This document shows, piece after piece, positions 14,145-19,606 of a DNA stretch of 19,606 nt. A program made the position numbers and the translations under genes. Where the stretch lies: assembly GCA_947454585.1 (NCBI GenBank), contig CANGML010000007.1:1-19606 (forward strand). The letters are read 5' to 3'. This DNA is from Comamonadaceae bacterium (lineage in GTDB: Bacteria; Pseudomonadota; Gammaproteobacteria; Burkholderiales; Burkholderiaceae_C). Below the pieces are notes generated by a model. The model had not been told where the DNA came from and did no database searches. It was given only the letters and a program-made list of their open reading frames with translations. Numbering within the stretch: the first letter of the stretch is position 1; each line of letters starts with the position of its first letter.

Positions 14145-14744
14145 ATGGATAGTCATCAAAAATTCCATCTCGTAGGCTTGACAAACTCTTGTCGTGCCAA
14201 CTCATACAACCAAATGGTTTTGAACCACATCCGGGTTGAGTTCCATGACCTGGTTGATCTTCACTTATTTGATATTTCAAAAATTCCGTTTTATGAAGAC
14301 CGTGCAGAAGCACTGCCTTTTTCTAATGAGATAAGCAATCTATCCGCGCTTATTGCACAGAGCCACGGACTCATCATCGCCTCACCTGAATACAACCATT
14401 CAGTGCCAGCACGACTCAAGAACACCGTTGATTGGATGTCTCGCATGCCCAATAAACCCTTGTTAAAGATGCCTGTGATGTTGATTTCTGCCTCTACAGG
14501 TCATTTGGGAGGTGTCAGAGTTCAGTACGAGCTTCGGCGTATTTTTGAGGCGACGGATTCACGTGTCATGATCAAACCCGAAGTCTTCATTGGGAAAGTT
14601 CATGAAAAATTTTCGCCAGCTGGTGTTTGTACCGATCACGAAACCAGTGTCTTGATAAAAAATCAGTTGCAAAGTTTTGTCGACTGGATGAAAAACTATT
14701 CCTTGAATTTGAGTTGCCTTGAAGAAAACGTCGCACACCAATAA
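14145..14744 (+). CDS. NADPH-dependent FMN / quinone reductase
   Basis: About 199 residues with a flavodoxin-like fold of the NADPH-dependent FMN reductase family (ChrR/SsuE/azoreductase-like). The signature SPEYNHSVPARLKNTVDW near residue 80, and the ISASTGHLGGVRVQYELRRI segment, are typical. It could keep quinone/hydroquinone intermediates reduced, supply reduced FMN, or protect the dioxygenase from oxidised products; no FMNH2-dependent monooxygenase is nearby. The start is ATG 14145, one base after the FAH stop; a GTG at 14133 would overlap FAH and has no better ribosome site. Its 3' end overlaps the LysR gene by 26 nt. Confidence 0.88.
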   Translation: MDSHQKFHLVGLTNSCRANSYNQMVLNHIRVEFHDLVDLHLFDISKIPFYEDRAEALPFSNEISNLSALIAQSHGLIIASPEYNHSVPARLKNTVDWMSRMPNKPLLKMPVMLISASTGHLGGVRVQYELRRIFEATDSRVMIKPEVFIGKVHEKFSPAGVCTDHETSVLIKNQLQSFVDWMKNYSLNLSCLEENVAHQ

Positions 14745-15666
14745 TGTAGACCTCAACCTTCTCCACGTTTTTTGTGCAGTGATGCGTAAGCGTCATGTGA
14801 CGCTCGCGGGTGAAGAGTTGAATTTGTCGCAATCGGCCATTTCGAATGGTCTGAAAAGATTACGCGACCATTTCAATGACAAGTTATTTGTTGCATCTCC
14901 TGCTGGGATGATGCCTACCGCCCTTGCAGAGCAATTAGCGGGTCCCATTCAGGAGTCATTGACGCAAATTCAACTCGCCATAGAGTCGGTCAAGGCTTTT
15001 GAGCCTTCCAGCAGTTCAAAGAATTTCAAAATCTACATCAGTGACGTAGGGCAATTGATTCTGATGCCCAATCTGGTGACGACGCTGATGAAGGTAGCAC
15101 CCAAGGTCACCATTTCCTTGGTCAACGTTTCTCCCCGCGTTGCGCAGTCGATGATGGCGGAAGGTGAAATTGATTTAGCCATTGGAACATTTGACAGATT
15201 CCAAGCTGGGTTTCATCAGCAGCGCTTATTCAGCAAAAGTTATGTAGTCCTAGGCAGAAAAGACCACCACCTTTTAAAGAAGGGCTTGTCGCTCAATACC
15301 TTTTTGAATGCCAGGCATGCCGTCTATTTGCCCCCAGCGGCGAGTCACGACAGTTTCGACATGTTTCTTGATGACCTTTTCATGCAACACAACAAACGTC
15401 GGCAGGTGGTGGTTGAGTTAGCGCACGGTCTAGGCATCGCTGAGATAGTTGCGGCGAGTGATTTGATCGCCTGTGTACCTAAGCGTTTGGCGGAAAGTCT
15501 GATGGCTAGTGAGTCCTTGGCATTTTTTCCTTTGCCATTTGAAGCGCCTATTGCTGACGTCTGTCAGTTTTGGCACGACCGCGTTCATTCGGACCCTGGG
15601 CACAGGTGGTTTAGAAATCTTGTTTATAAAAACTACTCAAGAATGAATCCAGGTGCGTCACTGTGA
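14719..15666 (+). CDS. LysR-type transcriptional regulator
   Basis: A 315-residue LysR-family regulator. The N-terminal winged helix (DLNLLHVFCAVMRKRHVTLAGEELNLSQSAISNGLKRLRDHF) resembles the NodD/NahR branch, and the rest forms the two-lobed effector domain. It probably senses a pathway compound and binds the palindrome at 11598-11619. Only a TTG at 14719 gives a complete DNA-binding domain: a stop precedes it in frame at 14710, and the next start codons fall inside the helix-turn-helix. Unlike the usual divergent placement, it is the fifth gene of the operon it presumably controls, overlapping the reductase gene by 26 nt, so it would be co-expressed with its targets. Confidence 0.9.
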   Translation: MKKTSHTNNVDLNLLHVFCAVMRKRHVTLAGEELNLSQSAISNGLKRLRDHFNDKLFVASPAGMMPTALAEQLAGPIQESLTQIQLAIESVKAFEPSSSSKNFKIYISDVGQLILMPNLVTTLMKVAPKVTISLVNVSPRVAQSMMAEGEIDLAIGTFDRFQAGFHQQRLFSKSYVVLGRKDHHLLKKGLSLNTFLNARHAVYLPPAASHDSFDMFLDDLFMQHNKRRQVVVELAHGLGIAEIVAASDLIACVPKRLAESLMASESLAFFPLPFEAPIADVCQFWHDRVHSDPGHRWFRNLVYKNYSRMNPGASL

Positions 15667-16496
15667 GTTCGATTGAGGCAGTTCTTCCCATGACACCCAT
15701 GCGCCGCAGTGCTGGGTTACGCATCGCACAACTGCATGCGCATGTGCTTGGGGCCTCGCTAGATCCGTTTTTAGGTTGCGATTGCTTTTGGATGGCGCAA
15801 CCGTATTTCCCGCCTCATCCGCATGCCGGTATGTCTGCGGTCACTTATATGTTGCCCGAGTCGGCCGGTGGATTTGTCAACCGTGACAGCCACGGCGACC
15901 ACAGCCTCATTCACCCCGGTAGCCTGCACTGGACAGAGGCTGCGCGCGGCATCATGCACGAGGAAGTTCCCATGGAACCCGGCGTGGAATGTCAGGGCTT
16001 ACAAATTTTTGTGAACTTACATTCCAGCCACAAGCTTGCACCCGCCCGCACCTATCACCTGGAAGCGGACGTGGTGCCTGTGGTGCGCTTTGAAGGTGCT
16101 TCGGTGCGGGTCTTGGTCGGCCAACTTGGCGCAGTGTCCTCGCCAGTGCAACCCCGAACGGCATGCGCGTTATGGGACGTGTCGCTTGAGCCCAACGCCA
16201 CCCTTGTCCTTGATTTGCCCCCCGGATGGAATGCTTTTGGTGTGCTGAACCAAGGCCAATTAGCAGGCTTTGATGCAACGGGGTTAGCCGCAGTACGCTT
16301 TGCTCCCAATCCTGGGCAATTGGTGATCGTTGCCGCGCATGCGCCTGTGCGCATGGTGCTCTTTTGCGGAAGACCCTTGCATGAGCCGCTGGTTTTTGGT
16401 GGCCCCATGGTGATGAACACCGCTGCCCAATTGGAGGACGCCAAGCGGCGATTCTTGGCAGGTGACATGGGGCAGCTGAGCCAATCGTTTGTTTAG
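15663..16496 (+). CDS. Pirin family protein
   Basis: A 277-residue bicupin of the pirin family. The metal site of the N-terminal cupin is complete: His52 and His54 in FPPHPHAGMS, then His99 and Glu101 in ARGIMHEEVP. Some pirins cleave quercetin with O2; others bind regulators or metabolic enzymes. It starts with GTG overlapping the LysR stop (GTGA at 15663-15666), so it belongs to the same transcript. That placement raises the possibility of a second dioxygenase step on an aromatic intermediate. The gene looks more GC-rich than those before it, so it may be part of the ancestral flank. It converges with glnS, 11 bp between stops. Confidence 0.9.
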   Translation: MSSIEAVLPMTPMRRSAGLRIAQLHAHVLGASLDPFLGCDCFWMAQPYFPPHPHAGMSAVTYMLPESAGGFVNRDSHGDHSLIHPGSLHWTEAARGIMHEEVPMEPGVECQGLQIFVNLHSSHKLAPARTYHLEADVVPVVRFEGASVRVLVGQLGAVSSPVQPRTACALWDVSLEPNATLVLDLPPGWNAFGVLNQGQLAGFDATGLAAVRFAPNPGQLVIVAAHAPVRMVLFCGRPLHEPLVFGGPMVMNTAAQLEDAKRRFLAGDMGQLSQSFV

Positions 16497-16507
16497 CGCA
16501 GCGAGCA

Positions 16508-18307
16508 TCACTTGGCCCAAGTGTCCTTGAGTCCCGTGATTTTGTTGAACACCAATTTCCCACCCGCATGGTCCACGCGGTCGGTCACAAAGTAGCCGTG
16601 GCGTTCAAACTGAAAGTGCGTGCTGGCGGGCACGTGGGCCAATGAGGGCTCCACATAGGCGGTCACTACTTTGAGGCTCTCGGGGTTGAGGGCGGCGAGG
16701 AAGTCTTTGCCGCCTGCATCGGGTTGGGCATCGGTGAACAAGCGGTCATACAGGCGGACTTGCGCCTCGAGGCCATCGTTCACGCCCACCCAAGTGATGG
16801 CGGCGCTGGCCTTGACGGTGGCGCTGCCGGGCGTGCCGCTCTTGGTGTCTGGGATGACGGTGGCAAGCACCTCGGTGATGTGACCCGTTGCATCTTTGGT
16901 GCAGCCCGTGCACGCGATGACGTAGCCGCCTTTGAGGCGCACTTTGTTACCAGGGTAAAGACGCTTGTAACCCTTGGGCGGCACTTCGGCGAAGTCGTCA
17001 CGCTCAATCCACACTTCTTTGCCAATTTTGAAATGGCGTGTGGGGACTTCCGCACCTTCTTCGGCGTGAGGAAGCGCCGGTTGTGTGCAAGGCTCAAGAT
17101 GGCCCGCACCCATCACTTCGTCCCAGTTGGTGAGTACGAGTTTGACGGGGTCCAGCACGGCCATGGCGCGGTGTGCGGTGTTCTCCAGCGATTCGCGCAA
17201 GCAGCCTTCGAGCGTGCTGTAGTCAATCCAGCTGTCGCTCTTGGTGACGCCAATGCGTTCGGCAAACAGTTGCAAGCTTGTCGGGGTGTAGCCACGGCGG
17301 CGCAAACCGACGATGGTGGGCATGCGGGGGTCGTCCCAGCCGTTGACCTTGCCTTCGTTCACCAGTTGCGCCAGCTTGCGTTTGCTGGTGATGACATAGG
17401 TGAGGTTGAGGCGTGAGAACTCGTATTGCTTAGGCGCCGGCGCAGCCAGCAGGCCACACGCGCACAGGCGGTCCATTAGCCAGTCGTAGAACGGGCGCTG
17501 GTCTTCAAACTCCAACGTGCAAATGCTGTGGGTGATTTGCTCCAGCGCGTCTTCAATCGGGTGGGCAAAGGTGTACATCGGGTAGATGCACCAGGTGTCA
17601 CCCGTGTGGTGGTGGGTGGCACGACGGATGCGGTAAATCGCTGGGTCGCGCAGGTTGATGTTGGGCGAGGCCATGTCAATCTTGGCGCGCAGCACGGCGG
17701 CACCATCGGCTAGCTTGCCGTCACGCATCTCGCGAAAGCGTGCGAGGTTTTCAGCGGGGGTGCGGGCACGGAAAGGGCTGTTCACGCCGGGCTTCGAAAA
17801 GTCGCCACGGTTCACGCGCATTTCTTCGGGGGTTTGTTCGTCCACGTAGGCATGGCCCGCTTCGATCAACGCTTCGGCAGCACGGTACATGAAGTCAAAG
17901 TAGTCGCTGGCTTGGTAGGCCTTGTCGTTGCCCGGTTGGCTCCAGTCAAAGCCTAGCCACTTCACGGCATCGATGATGCTGTTGACGTACTCGGTGTCTT
18001 CTTTTTCAGGGTTGGTGTCGTCAAAGCGCAGGTGGCAGACGCCACCGTAGTCACGCGCCAAACCGAAGTTGATGCAAATGCTTTTGGCGTGGCCCACATG
18101 CAAGTAGCCGTTAGGCTCGGGCGGAAAACGTGTGCGAATCTTGGCAGGGTCTGGCTGACCCTTGGCGTGGTGCGCTGCATCACCGGGGCTGCCCGCCCAG
18201 CGGCGGCTGGCGTAGGTGCCTTGGGCCAAATCGTTCTCGATGATTTGGCGCAAAAAATTGCTGGGTTTGTGGTCTTGTTCTGGCGCAGGAGAGGCGGGTT
18301 TCGTCAT
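16508..18307 (-). CDS. glnS: Glutaminyl-tRNA synthetase
   Basis: A 599-residue class I synthetase that charges tRNA-Gln with glutamine. The HIGH motif is HVGH at residues 70-73 within PPEPNGYLHVGHAKS, and the KMSKS equivalent is ITSKR within VITSKRKL (305-312), where Met is replaced by Thr. Other hallmarks are LRFDDTNPEKED and the anticodon-binding beta-barrels after residue about 360. The protein is longer than E. coli GlnRS (about 554), with an N-terminal extension of roughly 40 residues and a longer C-terminal region. It is divergent from uppP, separated by 54 bp, and is typical housekeeping sequence. Confidence 0.97.
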   Translation of the reverse strand: MTKPASPAPEQDHKPSNFLRQIIENDLAQGTYASRRWAGSPGDAAHHAKGQPDPAKIRTRFPPEPNGYLHVGHAKSICINFGLARDYGGVCHLRFDDTNPEKEDTEYVNSIIDAVKWLGFDWSQPGNDKAYQASDYFDFMYRAAEALIEAGHAYVDEQTPEEMRVNRGDFSKPGVNSPFRARTPAENLARFREMRDGKLADGAAVLRAKIDMASPNINLRDPAIYRIRRATHHHTGDTWCIYPMYTFAHPIEDALEQITHSICTLEFEDQRPFYDWLMDRLCACGLLAAPAPKQYEFSRLNLTYVITSKRKLAQLVNEGKVNGWDDPRMPTIVGLRRRGYTPTSLQLFAERIGVTKSDSWIDYSTLEGCLRESLENTAHRAMAVLDPVKLVLTNWDEVMGAGHLEPCTQPALPHAEEGAEVPTRHFKIGKEVWIERDDFAEVPPKGYKRLYPGNKVRLKGGYVIACTGCTKDATGHITEVLATVIPDTKSGTPGSATVKASAAITWVGVNDGLEAQVRLYDRLFTDAQPDAGGKDFLAALNPESLKVVTAYVEPSLAHVPASTHFQFERHGYFVTDRVDHAGGKLVFNKITGLKDTWAK

Positions 18308-18361
18308 CTCGCCATTTTAGGCGCGCAGACCCTCGATAATTGAGGGCGTTCAAGGAGTTGT

Positions 18362-19219
18362 ATGGATATCGTTGTGTTGCTCAAAGCCGCCGTGATGGGC
18401 GTGGTCGAAGGATTGACTGAGTTTTTGCCTATTTCATCCACAGGCCACCTGATCTTGGCGGGCGCATTGCTGGGGCTAGATGATGACAAGGCCAAGGTGT
18501 TTGACATCGCCATTCAGACGGGTGCCATCTTTGCGGTCATCTGGGTGTACTGGCAAAAGATAGCCAGCACCGTGGTGGCCTTGCCCACGCAAATCGAGGC
18601 ACGCCGCTTTGCCTTGAATGTGCTCATCGCCTTTGTGCCCGCGGTGGTGTTGGGTCTGTTGTTTGGCAAGTTCATCAAGGCGCATTTGTTCACGCCCACG
18701 GTGGTGGCCAGCACCTTCATCATCGGTGGCTTCATCATTTTGTGGGCCGAAGGCTGGGGCCGAGCCAAGCCTGCAGGCGAAGAAGAGCCTGTCGTTGAGC
18801 CGGCGCGCATTGAAGCGGTGGAAGCCATGTCGCCTCTCGACGCTTTGAAAGTAGGCCTGGTGCAATGCCTCGCCATGATTCCGGGTACCAGCCGCAGTGG
18901 TGCCACCATCATTGGTGGCATGCTGTTGGGCTTGTCGCGCAAGGCGGCCACGGACTTCTCGTTTTATTTGGCGATCCCGACGCTCATCGGTGCGGGGGCC
19001 TATAGCCTTTACAAAGAACGTGCGCTGCTCAGCATGGCCGATGCGCCGATGTTTGCCGTGGGTTTGGTGTTCTCTTTTCTCAGTGCGTGGGTCTGCGTGC
19101 GTTGGTTGCTGCGCTACATTGCCACGCACAGCTTTGTGCCGTTTGCGTTTTATCGTATCGTCTTTGGTGTGGTGGTGCTGGTGACGGCTTGGGCTGATTG
19201 GGTGAGTTGGGCGGCTTGA
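18362..19219 (+). CDS. uppP: Undecaprenyl-diphosphatase (UppP/BacA)
   Basis: A 285-residue inner-membrane phosphatase that recycles undecaprenyl pyrophosphate to the monophosphate carrier for peptidoglycan and other envelope glycans; raised expression gives bacitracin resistance. The first motif [15 protein letters not shown] holds Glu17 and Glu21, and the second motif [10 protein letters not shown] has Arg178. Several hydrophobic segments span the whole length. AAGGAG lies 4 nt before the ATG, and GATAAT (18335-18340) in the 54-bp gap could be a -10 element. It is followed by a 242-bp noncoding region with strong inverted repeats. Confidence 0.97.
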   Translation: MDIVVLLKAAVMGVVEGLTEFLPISSTGHLILAGALLGLDDDKAKVFDIAIQTGAIFAVIWVYWQKIASTVVALPTQIEARRFALNVLIAFVPAVVLGLLFGKFIKAHLFTPTVVASTFIIGGFIILWAEGWGRAKPAGEEEPVVEPARIEAVEAMSPLDALKVGLVQCLAMIPGTSRSGATIIGGMLLGLSRKAATDFSFYLAIPTLIGAGAYSLYKERALLSMADAPMFAVGLVFSFLSAWVCVRWLLRYIATHSFVPFAFYRIVFGVVVLVTAWADWVSWAA

Positions 19220-19239
19220 TTTTTTTCTGAGCTCGCACC

Positions 19240-19306
19240 AGGCATGAGGGAGGGGCAGTGACCTCATACGGTTACCGAAATCGGCCACTGCCCCTCCCTC
19301 ATGCCT
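19240..19306. repeat. Perfect 21-bp inverted repeat with 25-nt spacer
   Basis: Positions 19240-19260 and 19286-19306 are exact reverse complements over 21 bp, rich in purines on one arm (GAGGGAGGGGCAG). The 25-nt spacer carries a small dyad of its own, CGGT-T-ACCG (19269-19277). It lies 20 bp after the uppP stop, with a T-run at 19323-19328 some 17 nt further on. It may act as a terminator for uppP, a REPIN-like repeat or a small structured RNA. The stem is longer than a typical intrinsic terminator and lacks an adjoining T-tract. Confidence 0.75.
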
Positions 19307-19347
19307 TGCGCTACGGCGAAGGTTTTTTCGACGTCAACTCCCCCGAA

Positions 19348-19436
19348 GCTGGTGAGCGTGGTCAGCGCCCGCGAAGGCGATTTTGAGGCGCGTAGCGACG
19401 TATGAGCCGCCGCAGGTGCTGGCCACGCTCGCCAGC
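19348..19436 (+). repeat. 19-bp inverted repeat with two G-T wobbles
   Basis: The arms 19348-19366 and 19418-19436 pair over 19 positions. Seventeen are Watson-Crick, and the other two (T19353 and T19362 on the left arm) face G, so they are wobble pairs in RNA read from the plus strand but A-C mismatches in RNA of the minus strand. The stem can extend inward by about three more pairs. The 51-nt interior contains short GC-rich dyads. The rest of 19220-19461 shows no credible gene. The pattern favours a structured plus-strand transcript, such as the uppP 3' region. Confidence 0.55.
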
Positions 19437-19461
19437 GGAGCGAACTAAAAAAACCAGCGAA

Positions 19462-19606
19462 TCAGCCCATCAAGTTCAGCAACGCGGTTTCCACAGCCGC
19501 AGCGGCTACAAAGGGATGCTCCATGGGGAACAGATGCGTGCCATCGATCTTCATCACCCGACCTTGTGTGACGCGGCGGCTGAAATCTAAGCCCACTTGC
19601 TTCAAC
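19462..19606 (-). CDS. C-terminal end of a probable alpha/beta hydrolase (partial)
   Basis: The last 47 codons of a minus-strand gene that enters from the right edge, ending in TGA at 19462-19464. The residues RVMKIDGTHLFPMEHP are typical of the loop around the catalytic His at the end of alpha/beta-fold hydrolases, where the His would be the one in GTHLFPMEHP. The tail ends AAAAVETALLNLMG. The nucleophile and acid residues lie outside the window, so the specific enzyme cannot be named. The codon pattern and stop position support a real gene. The overlapping plus-strand frame at 19402-19590 is a shadow. Confidence 0.65.
   Translation of the reverse strand, partial: LKQVGLDFSRRVTQGRVMKIDGTHLFPMEHPFVAAAAVETALLNLMG

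Noticed and set aside
7836..16496. Assignment as a nicotinate (nicAB...) or picolinate degradation cluster
   Set aside because: Several families fit, but the characteristic 2,5-dihydroxypyridine dioxygenase, deformylase and maleate isomerase are absent, and the ring-cleavage enzyme here is a VOC extradiol dioxygenase.
16724..17416. Plus-strand frame of 230 codons inside glnS
   Set aside because: Antisense shadow of GlnRS caused by GC-rich third positions; no domain recognisable.
18476..19288. Minus-strand frame of 270 codons over uppP
   Set aside because: Arg/His-rich translation opposite a textbook UppP gene, and it runs into the inverted repeat.
19336..19446. A third copy of the left-end repeat family
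   Set aside because: Only two 8-nt words (TCCCCCGA and GGAGCGAA) are shared, and the second is in the wrong orientation for the family layout.
19402..19590. Plus-strand frame at the right end
   Set aside because: Overlaps the second hairpin and lies opposite a convincing alpha/beta hydrolase C-terminus.

Overview
The window reads as part of the chromosome of a betaproteobacterium of the order Burkholderiales, most likely family Comamonadaceae (a Limnohabitans/Rhodoferax/Polaromonas-like freshwater lineage is my guess). The reasons are a BktB-type thiolase closely resembling my recollection of the Ralstonia/Cupriavidus enzyme, an orphan Bug/TctC solute-binding protein, the GlnRS and RluE/RluA types, and fairly GC-rich codon use in the housekeeping genes. 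Identifications come from motif and family recognition by eye; no search was run.

Left block (1-6444). After a noncoding stretch packed with inverted repeats (1-254), all genes are on the minus strand. In transcription order they are: rluE; a winged-helix/nucleotidyltransferase (MNT) plus HEPN pair resembling a HEPN-MNT toxin-antitoxin module; a 46-residue basic protein; a 92-residue unknown protein; a [2Fe-2S] ferredoxin; rluA; bktB; an LplT-like MFS transporter; and a bacteriohemerythrin. From the 46-residue protein to rluA, consecutive genes overlap by 1 or 4 nt, a tight translationally coupled string.

Middle (6480-7787). A SRAP (YedK/HMCES-like) gene on the plus strand lacks the usual Cys2. 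It converges on a nitroreductase-family gene.

Catabolic block (7836-16496). To the eye this is more AT-rich than its neighbours. It is built around a 160-bp divergent promoter region (11504-11663) that contains a nearly perfect 22-bp palindrome. Leftward: a Bug-type periplasmic binding protein, then the small [2Fe-2S] and large molybdopterin subunits of an IorAB-type hydroxylase with a Tat signal. Rightward: a Sec-exported isochorismatase-like cysteine hydrolase, a two-domain extradiol (VOC) dioxygenase, an FAH-family hydrolase, an NADPH-dependent FMN/quinone reductase, a LysR regulator and a pirin. My working model is uptake and periplasmic oxidation (and possibly amide hydrolysis) of an unidentified aromatic or N-heteroaromatic compound. 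Extradiol ring cleavage and FAH processing would follow in the cytoplasm. The substrate cannot be read from the sequence.

Right block (16508-19606). Housekeeping glnS (minus) and uppP (plus) are divergent. A noncoding stretch (19220-19461) follows with two strong inverted repeats, one a perfect 21-bp stem. The window ends in the C-terminus of a probable alpha/beta hydrolase on the minus strand. I saw no tRNA, rRNA, CRISPR array, transposase or recognisable phage gene.
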